A stretch of DNA of 51,778 nt from an uncultured Saprospiraceae bacterium (GCA_938028705.1 CALIZI010000421.1:1-51778), one strand, 5' to 3'. Shown: positions 27,753-35,880, counted from the stretch's first letter. Notes: generated by a model not told the origin, from the sequence alone. Program-made: numbers and translations.

Positions 27753-27915
27753 CAGGCGCATAGCGCAGACACCATTTGTAACAAACGCCTCAAGCAAATC
27801 TCCAAAGGCGCGTAGCGTCGGCACTATTGAAACGTACTAAGGGTGACGCAGCTACGCAGCTTAATTGGGTTTGTGTTTAAGAGTGTTACAAATGGTGACG
27901 GCGCGATGCGCCTAC
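27753..27915. repeat. 160-bp unit with imperfect terminal inverted repeats
   Basis: The left arm CAGGCGCATAGCGCAGACAC plus CATTTGTAACA pairs imperfectly with TGTTACAAATGGTGACGGCG plus CGATGCGCCT. GC-rich GCGCGTAGCGTCGG and GACGCAGCTACGCAGC lie inside. It is MITE-like and noncoding. Confidence 0.6.
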
Positions 27916-27977
27916 TAAAATGACATGGAATGTTTTATTTTTCAAAACTAATAACTTCCATGTTCTACGAACTTAAT

Positions 27978-30269
27978 ATGTTCATCACAAAAGCGCAGGG
28001 TTTCAACCCTGCGTGGCAAAATAAAATTATCAAACACACAACATACATATCGCTCCTTCTCCTAATCTGGACGACTGCCATTTTCGCACAGTCGCACCCA
28101 AATCTCATCCTCACCACCGAAGGCGTAAAAGCTATAAAATCGGGTGGCGATGCGCCCTTATTTGAGCAAGCCGTAGCCGATGCAAAGTCCGAAATTGCCT
28201 ACTCACTCGCGGAGGGCATAAAAGTACCAATTCCCAAAGATGCAGGTGGCGGATACACGCACGAACAGCACAAACGGAATTATAAATACATGAATCTCGC
28301 AGGTAATTTGTACCAAATCACAGGCGAAAAAATGTATGCGAAGTATGTCAAAAATATGCTCACCGAATATGCGGCGATTTACAAAGATTTACCCTTGCAT
28401 CCGGTGGATAAATCGTACTCGCGTGGCAAGTTATTTTGGCAATGTCTCAATGAAGCGAATTGGTTGGTTTATACCTCTCAGGCTTATGATGCGGTGTACG
28501 ATTGCCTCTCCAAAAAAGAGCGTAAAAACTTCGAGGAAAACCTCTTTCGACCTGTCGCTGATTTTTTGTCGGTGGAGAATCCAAGGTTCTTTAATCGCGT
28601 ACACAATCATAGCACTTGGGGCAATGCGGCGGTAGGCATGATGGGCTTGGCAATGAATGATGAAGAACTGATTAACAGGGCTTTATATGGATTACCAATA
28701 AAAGAAGGCGCGAATTTGGAAAAGGATAATGACGGTGGATTTATCTACGAAAAAGGCACAGCAAAAGCCGGATTTTTGGCGCAAATTGACCATGCTTTTT
28801 CGCCGGATGGTTACTATACCGAAGGACCCTATTATCAGCGATATGCGATGACTCCTTTTATGTTGTTTGCTTTGTCATTGCATCATAATAAACCGGATTT
28901 AAAGATATTTGAATATCGCGATGGCATACTTTTGAAAGGCGTTTACGCACTCTTATATCAGACGAATCAGGCGGGGGAATTTTTTCCGATAAATGATGCG
29001 ATGAAAGGGATGTCGCTTGCTACGGGGGCGGTCATTTCGGCGGTGAATATTGCTTATGGGCTGAATGAAGACCCGCAATTATTGAGCGTTGCCAAACTAC
29101 AAAATAAGGTCTTACTCGACCACAGTGGCTACGCCGTAGCGCGTGGATTGCATGAGGGAAAAGCGCAGCCATTTTTCAAAAAATCAGTCGAATTGCGTGA
29201 TGGTGCAAAGGGTGACGAGGGCGCACTCGGCATCTTGCGGACGCTCAAAGGCGAGGAAGAAATCGCGGTGCTATTCAAGTATGCTGCACAAGGTTTGGGG
29301 CATGGGCATTTCGACAAATTATCCTACTCGATGTACGATGGCAATACAGAAGTTTTGCAGGATTACGGCTCGGCACGTTGGGTGAATATCGACCATAAAG
29401 CGGGCGGCAGATACCTCAAAGAAAATAAAACTTGGGCAAAACAAACCGTTGCACATAACACCCTTGTAGTGGACGGAAAATCGCATTTCGGCGGTAAATA
29501 CGACATCGCTACCACGCATCATTCCGACCCTTATTTTTTTGATATAAAAAATGCTAATGTACAGATAATCAGCGCAAAAGAAAGCAATGCTTACGAAGAT
29601 ACAGATATGCAGCGCACTTTGATTTTGTGTAATGGCGATGATTTTTCAAGCCCTATTTTAATAGATGTGCTGGCAGCATTTTCGGAAAATGAACATCAAT
29701 ATGACTTACCCTTTCATTATGCCGAACACTTCATGCGTTCCAATTTTGAATTGAACACAAACCTGCCGAAAGTGATGGGCGAAAAACACGGTTATCAGCA
29801 TTTATATCAAGAGGCAAACGGTAATATTGACAGTGATAATTTACAATTTACATGGTTCAATGAAAATAAATTATACTCCATTACCGCACAGGCAGCCGCA
29901 GGTGACGAAGCCATTATAGCGAGAATCGGCGCGAATGACCCGAACTTTAATTTGCGGAGAGATGCGCTACTCATTCACCGTAAAAATAAGGCGAAAAATG
30001 TGTTATTTTTGTCCGTCATTGAAGCGCATGGCAAGTACAGTCCGGTCACTGAATTGCCCGAAAATCCCTATTCACAAATTAAATCCGTTAAAGTTATTTT
30101 ACATAATAAAAAATATACTATTTTTACGATAAAAGACATTCACAATACACAACATACATTTATGTTCTCTAATCAAGATAATAATGCTGAAAGCATACAC
30201 AAAGTTGAACATGAAGGTGTTGTGTATGAGTGGACAGGAGTCGTAACGCGAGCTTCCAGCTCGCAGTAA
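27978..30269 (+). CDS. PL17 family oligoalginate lyase (heparinase II/III-like)
   Basis: An exo-acting lyase that reduces alginate oligomers to unsaturated monouronate, which becomes DEH. The N-terminal alpha/alpha-toroid domain carries PL17 catalytic motifs NHSTWGN (about residues 210-216 from this start) and GPYYQRYA (about 283-290), supplying the family's Asn/His and Tyr. The C-terminal heparinase II/III beta-sandwich shows GLGHGHFDKLSYSMYDGN and VAHNTLVVDGKSHFGG. Signal sequence SLLLLIWTTAIFAQ suggests a periplasmic enzyme. The start is uncertain: ATGs at 27930, 27960 and 27978 are all in frame. A perfect palindrome at 27994-28013 is read as coding just before the signal peptide, so the true start may be a non-ATG codon near 28020. 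Confidence 0.92.
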   Translation: MFITKAQGFNPAWQNKIIKHTTYISLLLLIWTTAIFAQSHPNLILTTEGVKAIKSGGDAPLFEQAVADAKSEIAYSLAEGIKVPIPKDAGGGYTHEQHKRNYKYMNLAGNLYQITGEKMYAKYVKNMLTEYAAIYKDLPLHPVDKSYSRGKLFWQCLNEANWLVYTSQAYDAVYDCLSKKERKNFEENLFRPVADFLSVENPRFFNRVHNHSTWGNAAVGMMGLAMNDEELINRALYGLPIKEGANLEKDNDGGFIYEKGTAKAGFLAQIDHAFSPDGYYTEGPYYQRYAMTPFMLFALSLHHNKPDLKIFEYRDGILLKGVYALLYQTNQAGEFFPINDAMKGMSLATGAVISAVNIAYGLNEDPQLLSVAKLQNKVLLDHSGYAVARGLHEGKAQPFFKKSVELRDGAKGDEGALGILRTLKGEEEIAVLFKYAAQGLGHGHFDKLSYSMYDGNTEVLQDYGSARWVNIDHKAGGRYLKENKTWAKQTVAHNTLVVDGKSHFGGKYDIATTHHSDPYFFDIKNANVQIISAKESNAYEDTDMQRTLILCNGDDFSSPILIDVLAAFSENEHQYDLPFHYAEHFMRSNFELNTNLPKVMGEKHGYQHLYQEANGNIDSDNLQFTWFNENKLYSITAQAAAGDEAIIARIGANDPNFNLRRDALLIHRKNKAKNVLFLSVIEAHGKYSPVTELPENPYSQIKSVKVILHNKKYTIFTIKDIHNTQHTFMFSNQDNNAESIHKVEHEGVVYEWTGVVTRASSSQ
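27994..28013. repeat. 20-bp palindrome inside the apparent 5' coding region
   Basis: CGCAGGGTT-TC-AACCCTGCG. It falls inside the PL17 frame ahead of the hydrophobic signal segment. Either it is translated as an N-terminal extension or the start is downstream. Confidence 0.6.
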
Positions 30270-30341
30270 AATTATACGTCGAGCTGGAAGCTCGCGTTAT
30301 GTCACGCATTAATTATACGTCGAGTTAGAAACTCGCGTTAC
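30244..30341. repeat. Family B REP-like hairpin before kdgF
   Basis: TAACGCGAGCTTCCAGCTCG at 30244-30263 pairs perfectly with 30280-30299. A third, degenerate arm (CGAGTTAGAAACTCGCGTTA) follows at 30320. The first arm overlaps the last codons of the PL17 gene. Confidence 0.8.
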
Positions 30342-30357
30342 GTTAAACAATAAAAAT

Positions 30358-30729
30358 ATGATACCAGCAACTAAAGAATTTTTCTTCAAAGAAGATACCC
30401 CCTGGGAAAAAGTCGGCGAAGGGCTCGAAAGACAAATACACGGCTATGACGGCAAAATCATGATAGTCGTCGCCAAATTTGACAAAGGCGCGATTGGGCA
30501 AATGCACAATCACTATCATTCGCAAGTGACCTACGTGGAAAGCGGCGAATTTGAAATGACGATTGGCGAGGAAGTCAAGACCCTCAAAGGGGGCGATTCG
30601 TTTTACATTCCGCCTTATGTGATGCACGGTTGCGTGTGTACCAAGCCGGGGTCTTTGATTGATGTATTTAGTCCGGCGCGAGAGGATATTTTGGCAGATG
30701 CCGGACACATTAAAGAATATCGCACGTAG
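30358..30729 (+). CDS. kdgF: KdgF-like cupin (ring-opening of unsaturated uronate to DEH)
   Basis: A 123-residue single cupin. KdgF proteins convert the 4,5-unsaturated monouronate released by lyases to the linear ketone form (DEH), linking PL17 to the reductase. Metal-ligand residues fit the family: His50, His52 and Gln56 in MHNHYHSQ, and His90 in PPYVMHGC. The strand pattern YVESGEFEMTIGEEVKTLKG is classic cupin motif 1. Length matches known KdgF. It sits between the PL17 lyase and the uronate transporter. Palindromes flank it on both sides, so operon structure is unclear, but orientation and pathway logic support co-regulation. Confidence 0.9.
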   Translation: MIPATKEFFFKEDTPWEKVGEGLERQIHGYDGKIMIVVAKFDKGAIGQMHNHYHSQVTYVESGEFEMTIGEEVKTLKGGDSFYIPPYVMHGCVCTKPGSLIDVFSPAREDILADAGHIKEYRT

Positions 30730-30734
30730 TACAT

Positions 30735-30873
30735 CCGTAGCGTAATGCCTCCGGCTTGCGTTCCGTAGAACGATGCTTCCAGCTCGTTCCTCGCGTATGT
30801 AGTGCAAAACTAATGCGGCGCGGGCTGGAAGCACCACGCTACGGGAACGCAAGCGAGGCGCATTACGCTACGG
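30735..30873. repeat. Large family B palindrome between kdgF and the transporter
   Basis: Outer arms of about 34 bp (CCGTAGCGTAATGCCTCCGG onward at 30735-30768, counterpart 30839-30873) enclose an inner GCTTCCAGCTCG/GGGCTGGAAGC pair. It is strongly GC-rich against AT-rich surroundings. Confidence 0.8.
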
Positions 30874-30889
30874 CGTTAAACATAACATT

Positions 30890-32203
30890 ATGAAAATTAA
30901 AGGATTACGCTGGTGGGTCATTGCCTTGATTGCATTGGCTACGGTGATAAATTATATCGACCGTCAATCTTTATCGGTACTGTGGCCCGATATTGCAGAG
31001 AATTTATACCCGGATAAAGATGCCGACCAAAGAAAGGAAATTTATGGTTGGATTTTATCCGTTTTTATCTTTTCTTACGCTTTTGGTCAAGCCATTTTCG
31101 GGAAGATTTTCGATTGGGTAGGAACGCGATTGGGCTTTGCTTTATCCATAGGATTTTGGTCGATTGCTACTGTGCTACACGCTTTTGCAAGAGGCTTGTG
31201 GAGTTTTGCTATTTTCAGAGCTATTTTGGGTGTGGCAGAGGCAGGCAACTGGCCCGGTGCCGCCAAAGGAAATGCAGAGTGGTTTCCGACCAAAGAAAGG
31301 GCATTTGCACAAGGCTTGTTTAATTCAGGCGCGGCAATTGGTGGGATTATTTCGATTCCCTTGATTGCCTTTATGACCATTTATTTTAGCTGGCAAATGA
31401 TTTTCGTAGTCATTGGTGTGCTGGGATTTTTATGGTTGATTCCGTGGATGCTATTGGTAAAATCTCCACCAAAAACACACCCGAATATCACCGAAAGTGA
31501 AAAAGAATACATACTGTCCGGTCAGTTTAATCAAGACGTTGACCAAGACGGAAATTACGATGAAGGTTACAATCCAAGTACCGGAAAACTACTTTCACAC
31601 AAAGAAAGTTGGGGCGTGATTATTGCTTCGGCGGCTATTGACCCGATTTGGTGGTTATTCATCGGTTGGATTCCAATATATCTAAATGAAGTCTATGGCA
31701 TGGATGTAAAAACCATTGGAATTTACGGATGGGTGCCTTATGTCGGGGCGATGTTTGGGGCTTGGTTTGGTGGTCTTTTGGCGCAAAATAGATTGGGTGC
31801 AGGATGGAGTGTAGATAGAACCCGCAAAATGGTCATCACATTAGGATGTTTGATTATGTTGCCCTCTTTTTATGCCTTAGCCAATCCCGGTGCGCCGGTA
31901 AATGCTGTACTTATTATGGCGGTCATCCTTTTTGGTTTCCAAACAGCGATAGGAAATGTACAGACCTTACCTAGCGATTTTTATAGTGGAAAAACGGTAG
32001 GAACGTTGGCAGGATTTGCAGGAATGGCAGCAAAATTCAGTGCTTTTGGCTTAACACTTCTCGTACCGTGGCTAACACAAGGCGGAAATTACACGCCTGC
32101 ATTTATCATTGGTGCGGCATTGGCTTTGATTGCGATGTTGAGTGTTTGGGTCTTGTGTCCTAGAATTGAAGCATTGAAACCAAAATCTATATATAAACAG
32201 TAA
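30890..32203 (+). CDS. MFS transporter, ExuT/ACS-like (uronate/DEH importer)
   Basis: A 437-residue inner-membrane major-facilitator transporter with about 12 hydrophobic segments. The opening (LRWWVIALIALATVINYIDRQSL) and the segment NWPGAAKGNAEWFPTKERAF are typical of the anion:cation symporter group that includes hexuronate transporters ExuT. By context it brings the monouronate or DEH made in the periplasm into the cytoplasm. Next to KdgF and the DEH reductase this is the expected position. A central hydrophilic loop (about residues 200-240, GQFNQDVDQDGNYDEGYNPS) is longer than in E. coli ExuT. Substrate is inferred from the locus. Confidence 0.9.
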   Translation: MKIKGLRWWVIALIALATVINYIDRQSLSVLWPDIAENLYPDKDADQRKEIYGWILSVFIFSYAFGQAIFGKIFDWVGTRLGFALSIGFWSIATVLHAFARGLWSFAIFRAILGVAEAGNWPGAAKGNAEWFPTKERAFAQGLFNSGAAIGGIISIPLIAFMTIYFSWQMIFVVIGVLGFLWLIPWMLLVKSPPKTHPNITESEKEYILSGQFNQDVDQDGNYDEGYNPSTGKLLSHKESWGVIIASAAIDPIWWLFIGWIPIYLNEVYGMDVKTIGIYGWVPYVGAMFGAWFGGLLAQNRLGAGWSVDRTRKMVITLGCLIMLPSFYALANPGAPVNAVLIMAVILFGFQTAIGNVQTLPSDFYSGKTVGTLAGFAGMAAKFSAFGLTLLVPWLTQGGNYTPAFIIGAALALIAMLSVWVLCPRIEALKPKSIYKQ

Positions 32204-32266
32204 TCGTTTAGTATTTACGTTTTGCTAAAATCAAAATTAAAAAATAATAATTGGAGCGAAATGCCC

Positions 32267-32329
32267 CGTACCGACGACTTTAGCCGTCGCGAGGAACACA
32301 AGCCACTTGACGGCTAAAGTCGTCAGTAC
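32267..32329. repeat. REP-like palindrome, family A (RAYT-type)
   Basis: CGTACCGACGACTTTAGCCG plus TCG at 32267-32289, opposite TGACGGCTAAAGTCGTCAGT plus AC at 32308-32329. It is the same palindrome that surrounds the REP-associated transposase at 40107. About 40 bp upstream and part of the downstream flank are shared with the copy at 33416. Confidence 0.85.
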
Positions 32330-32427
32330 AGTTCACCTAAAATTATTTTTTTATTTAAAATATTTTTCAGCAAAACGTGAGTTAGTAATTTGTTTTACAA
32401 AATATTTAAAAATTAAATTTGATAAAA

Positions 32428-32488
32428 CGTAACACAGACATTCTTGTCTGTGCCTTACGAATGTACAGACAAGAATGTCTGTGTTACG
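32428..32488. repeat. Palindrome with ACAGACATTCTTGTCTGT arms
   Basis: 24-bp perfect inverted repeat (32428-32451 and 32465-32488), 13-nt loop, ending 14 bp before the SDR start. Read through, it would add a spurious N-terminus to the SDR. Confidence 0.8.
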
Positions 32489-32502
32489 AAAAAAAAATAA
32501 CT

Positions 32503-33264
32503 ATGAGTTCAAACGGAAAAGTAGCATTAATAACAGGTTCAACGGGCGGAATAGGCTTCGAGTGCGCCAAAAAATTAGGTCAGGATGGTTTTACAATCAT
32601 TTTAAATGGACTTGACAATGATGCAGGAGCTGAAAGATTAAAAGAATTGACAGACGCAGGTATTACGGCTGAATATCACGGATTTGATGTGACCAATGAA
32701 GATTTGGTCAATGAAAATGTCCGTAAAATCGGCGAAAAATATGGTAAAATTGATGTCGTCGTCAATAATGCCGGGGGCTTGGGTGGTCGCTCGCGTTTTG
32801 AGGTAATGACTACGGAATTTTACAGAAAAGTCATGGCACTCAACTTAGATTCTACCTTCTTTGTTTCGAGAGCCGCCATTCCTTTCCTTAAAAAAGGAGA
32901 CAATCCGAATATCATCAATTTCACCTCCAATGCGGGCTGGAATGCAGGTGGTCCGGGTGCCGGAATTTACGGTACATCGAAGGCGGGCGTACATGCCATT
33001 ACGAGAGCATTAGCCAAAGATTTAGCACCAGACGGCATCAGAGTCAACGCCGTATCACCGGGAACAATTGATACAGATTTTCACAAACAAATCAAATCAA
33101 CCAAGCCGGAAGTTTTCGCTTCATGGGCAAATAATATCATGCTCGGCAGACTCGGACAACCCGAAGATGTGGCAGGTGTGGTTGCATTTCTTGCCAGTGA
33201 TGCTGCCTCTTTTATCACTGCCGAAACCATACAAATTGGTGGTGGTCAGGCACTTGGAATTTAA
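32503..33264 (+). CDS. Short-chain dehydrogenase, probable DEH reductase
   Basis: A 253-residue classical SDR that, by context, reduces 4-deoxy-L-erythro-5-hexoseulose uronate (DEH) to 2-keto-3-deoxy-D-gluconate with NAD(P)H in the cytoplasm. It has the nucleotide motif GSTGGIG at 12-18, NNAGG at 88-92, and catalytic Ser142 (NFTSNAG), Tyr156 and Lys160 (YGTSK). The ATG at 32503 matches normal SDR N-termini. The upstream in-frame extension from 32419 only translates a palindrome, so it was rejected. It lies between the transporter and KDG kinase, exactly where the pathway needs it. SDRs are diverse, so the substrate rests on the neighbourhood. Confidence 0.88.
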   Translation: MSSNGKVALITGSTGGIGFECAKKLGQDGFTIILNGLDNDAGAERLKELTDAGITAEYHGFDVTNEDLVNENVRKIGEKYGKIDVVVNNAGGLGGRSRFEVMTTEFYRKVMALNLDSTFFVSRAAIPFLKKGDNPNIINFTSNAGWNAGGPGAGIYGTSKAGVHAITRALAKDLAPDGIRVNAVSPGTIDTDFHKQIKSTKPEVFASWANNIMLGRLGQPEDVAGVVAFLASDAASFITAETIQIGGGQALGI

Positions 33265-33415
33265 TTAAGTACAAGTTCAAGTGTCAAGTACAAGTTCAAT
33301 AATTGATTCGCTTTCAGCGAATTATGAAATGTGAAATGCAATTTGTTTCTTTTCACTGACGATAAATTCACGTTTGCTGAAATCAAAATTAAAAAATAAT
33401 AATTAGAGCGAAATG

Positions 33416-33482
33416 CCCCGTACCGACGACTTTAGCCGTCGCGGGAAATACCGAATTACTTGACGGCTAAAGTCGTCAGTAC
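33416..33482. repeat. REP-like palindrome, family A (RAYT-type)
   Basis: TACCGACGACTTTAGCCGTC opposite TTGACGGCTAAAGTCGTCAG. Upstream flank AATCAAAATTAAAAAATAAT is shared with the copy at 32267, so about 110 bp was duplicated, one copy before the SDR gene and one before kdgK. Confidence 0.85.
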
Positions 33483-33544
33483 AGGTCGCTTCAATTTAAA
33501 TTATTTTTTTCAGCGAAATACGAATATAAAATAAGTTAGCTACG

Positions 33545-34579
33545 ATGAAAAAAGTAGTAACATTTGGGGAAATTATGTTGCGACTCGCACCGCCGGGATG
33601 GTTGCGGTTTTCGCAAGCCTCGCAATTTAATGTAATATATGGCGGTGGCGAATCCAATGTTGCCGTCTCGCTGTCGAATTATGGGATTCCCACTGAATTT
33701 GTCACGCGCTTACCTGAAAATGACATTGGCGAATGTGCCTTAATGGAAATGCGAAAACGCGGTGTCGGTACACAACATATCGTGCGAGGCGGAGAGCGAT
33801 TGGGCATTTATTTTTTGGAAACCGGTGCAGTAGCTCGCGGCTCGAAGGTCGTGTATGACCGCGCACATTCTGCCATGTCCACTATTGAAAAGGGTATGGT
33901 GGATTGGGAAGAAGTTTTCAAAGATGCAGGTTGGTTTCATTGGACGGGCATTACTCCGGCGATTTCGCAAGGGGCAGCGGATGCTTGTTTGGAAGCCATA
34001 CAAGCTGCCAATAAAATGGGCGTGACCGTTTCCACCGACCTCAATTATCGTAAAAAACTGTGGAAATACGGCAAGTCTCCCGCAGAGGTAATGCCGGATT
34101 TGGTCGCGGGTTGTGATGTCATTTTGGGGAATGAGGAAGATGCCGAAAAGCACTTCGATATTCACCCCGAAGGCGTGGATGTCACACAAGGACATTCGGT
34201 AGAAGCGGAGTCGTATCTGTCTGTTTGTCAGCAACTAATGAAGCGTTTTCCGCGTGCGAAAAAGGTGATTATCACCTTGCGTGGTTCGATTAGTGCTTCG
34301 CACAATTCGTGGTCGGGCGTGTTGTATAATGGCGATGAATTATTGAAAACCCGTACTTATCAAATCACGCATATCGTTGACCGCGTGGGTGGTGGCGATA
34401 GTTTTATGGGTGGTTTGATATGTGGTTTATTAAAATATCAAGACGACCAAAAAGCACTTGATTTTGCAGTCGCGGCTTCCTGTCTCAAACATACAATTTA
34501 CGGCGATGCCAACCTTTCAACGGTAGCCGAAGTCGAAAAATTGATGCAAGGGGATGCAAGTGGGCGAGTAAGTCGGTGA
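33545..34579 (+). CDS. kdgK: 2-keto-3-deoxygluconate kinase (PfkB family)
   Basis: A 344-residue ribokinase-fold sugar kinase that phosphorylates KDG to KDPG using ATP. It has the N-terminal signature VVTFGEIMLRLAPPG, the substrate-binding YGGGESNVAVSLSNYG (about 32-47), and the PfkB C-terminal signature DRVGGGDSFMGGLICG with catalytic Asp (about 280-295). Length and motif set fit the Bacteroidota KdgK group. It lies directly upstream of KDPG aldolase, with a 93-bp palindromic linker. The two make the lower Entner-Doudoroff steps of the alginate pathway. Confidence 0.93.
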   Translation: MKKVVTFGEIMLRLAPPGWLRFSQASQFNVIYGGGESNVAVSLSNYGIPTEFVTRLPENDIGECALMEMRKRGVGTQHIVRGGERLGIYFLETGAVARGSKVVYDRAHSAMSTIEKGMVDWEEVFKDAGWFHWTGITPAISQGAADACLEAIQAANKMGVTVSTDLNYRKKLWKYGKSPAEVMPDLVAGCDVILGNEEDAEKHFDIHPEGVDVTQGHSVEAESYLSVCQQLMKRFPRAKKVIITLRGSISASHNSWSGVLYNGDELLKTRTYQITHIVDRVGGGDSFMGGLICGLLKYQDDQKALDFAVAASCLKHTIYGDANLSTVAEVEKLMQGDASGRVSR

Positions 34580-34580
34580 T

Positions 34581-34664
34581 TGGGAAATTAGGGAACTCGG
34601 GAATTGGGAAATTAGGTAATTTCCGAGTTTCCGAGTTTCCAATTTTCCCAATTACCCAATCAAC
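34581..34664. repeat. Degenerate palindrome between kdgK and the aldolase gene
   Basis: GGGAAATTAGGGAACTCGGG on one side and CCGAGTTTCCAATTTTCCCA on the other. It shares GGGAAATTAGGTAAT with sequence near 6834 and could regulate or mark the gap. It is not a clear terminator, having no T-run. Confidence 0.5.
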
Positions 34665-34672
34665 TAAAAAGA

Positions 34673-35341
34673 ATGGCACGTTTTACAAGAATAGAAGTAG
34701 TACAAACGATGGAAAAAACGGGCTTGGTGCCTTTGTTTTTTCATTCGGATATTTCGGTAGCAAAAACACTCGTCAAAGCCTGTTATGAAGGTGGTGCGCG
34801 ACTGTTGGAGTTTACACATCGAGGGGATTTTGCCCATGAAGTTTTTGGCGAATTGAGTCATTATTGTAATGCTGAATTGCCAGAAATGATACTTGGTGTG
34901 GGTTCGGTCACAGATGCGGGTACGGCTTCGCTGTATATGAGTTTGGGGTCAAATTTTGTGGTGACACCTGTGTTTCGGGAAGATATTGCGCGGGTGTGCA
35001 ATCGTCGGAAAGTGTTATGGTCGCCGGGCTGCGGGTCGCTGACGGAGATTTGTGCTGCAGAAGAGTTGGGCTGTGAATTGGTCAAGCTATTTCCGGGCGG
35101 AGTCTATGGTCCGGGCTTTATCAAAGCCGCAAAAGCACCGCAGCCGTGGACGAAAATTATGCCGACGGGTGGTGTTTCTATGGATAATTTGGATACATGG
35201 TTTCAGGCAGGGGCAACTTGCGTGGGCATGGGGTCGAAATTATTTACGAAGGAAGTAATGAAGGATTTGAACACGGAATTACTGGCAAAAACTGTACAGA
35301 CGGCTTTGGCTAAAATTCGGGCGATTCGAGGAAATAGTTAA
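34673..35341 (+). CDS. eda: KDPG/KHG aldolase
   Basis: A 222-residue class I aldolase that splits 2-keto-3-deoxy-6-phosphogluconate into pyruvate and glyceraldehyde-3-phosphate. It has the active-site Glu46 region (LLEFTHRG), Schiff-base Lys138 in ELVKLFPGG, and TPVF plus MPTGGVS phosphate-binding loops. Length is normal for Eda. It is the last gene of the alginate locus and directly follows kdgK, completing the route from alginate to central metabolism. Confidence 0.94.
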   Translation: MARFTRIEVVQTMEKTGLVPLFFHSDISVAKTLVKACYEGGARLLEFTHRGDFAHEVFGELSHYCNAELPEMILGVGSVTDAGTASLYMSLGSNFVVTPVFREDIARVCNRRKVLWSPGCGSLTEICAAEELGCELVKLFPGGVYGPGFIKAAKAPQPWTKIMPTGGVSMDNLDTWFQAGATCVGMGSKLFTKEVMKDLNTELLAKTVQTALAKIRAIRGNS

Positions 35342-35416
35342 GCACAATTATCAAAAAAGTGAGTGTTCGCAGGCAATTGGTTTGACCTTTGAAAAATAAT
35401 CATTTTCCAACCTTAA

Positions 35417-35448
35417 TTTGCTTCCATAAATATATCTTCATATCTTTG
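35417..35448 (+). promoter_or_regulatory. arsR promoter with embedded operator
   Basis: TTTG at 35417-35420, 20-nt spacer, TATCTTTG at 35441-35448. An imperfect palindrome ATAAA-N6-TTCAT lies at 35426-35441, ending on the first base of the -7 element. The predicted transcription start is at or next to the ATG at 35454, so the mRNA may be leaderless. Confidence 0.8.
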
Positions 35449-35453
35449 TCATC

Positions 35454-35777
35454 ATGAGTACAGAAAAAAAAATAGAAGTTATTGATGAGGAACTGGTAGA
35501 AAAATTAGAACGTATTGCATATATCCTCAAAACTGTTGCACATCCTATTCGTTTGGGCATTGTCCATTTGCTCGAAATTCACCCAAAACTCTCTGTTTCA
35601 GAGATTTGTGAATCCCTTGATACCGAGCAATCACTCACCTCCCACCACCTGCAAAATATGAAACTCAAAGGCATCTTATCTGTCAAACGCGAAGGACGAC
35701 ACATGTTTTATTCGCTCAAAGAAAAAGATGTTTCCCTGATTATTGAATGTCTGGAAAATTGTCAATGTAATATGTGA
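35454..35777 (+). CDS. ArsR-family regulator
   Basis: A 107-residue winged-helix repressor of the ArsR/SmtB fold (AYILKTVAHPIRLGIVHLLE, then SVSEICESLDTEQSLTSHHL as recognition region, and KREGRHMFYSLKEKDV as wing). It has four cysteines: Cys52 in the helix equivalent to the metal/thiol site, and Cys99, Cys103 and Cys105 at the C-terminus. A Cys in this helix plus one near the C-terminus is the layout of persulfide-sensing BigR/SqrR proteins, though metal sensing is possible. The downstream persulfide dioxygenase gene has the same operator in its promoter, favouring a sulfide/persulfide sensor. Autoregulation is likely. Confidence 0.85.
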   Translation: MSTEKKIEVIDEELVEKLERIAYILKTVAHPIRLGIVHLLEIHPKLSVSEICESLDTEQSLTSHHLQNMKLKGILSVKREGRHMFYSLKEKDVSLIIECLENCQCNM

Positions 35778-35876
35778 GGGGAAATTCCAAGCACTAAGCA
35801 TCAAATTCCAAAATAGTACATAAATTGATATTGGAATTTGGAATTTCCCTTTAGGCACTTTCTGTGCTTTTTTTTG
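35778..35876 (+). terminator. Terminator region after arsR
   Basis: A long imperfect hairpin of GGGGAAATTCCAA and TTGGAATTTCCC-type arms (35778-35850), followed by GCAC-TTTCT-GTGC and nine T (35855-35876). The last part is a fair intrinsic terminator. Confidence 0.65.
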
Positions 35877-35880
35877 CATC

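Larger units (their letters stand above)
27379..27929. other. 551-bp gap packed with four unrelated palindromes
   Basis: No gene is present between the PL6 and PL17 genes. The space is taken by the four palindromes listed separately at 27471, 27558, 27673 and 27753, with short AT-rich linkers. Confidence 0.7.
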
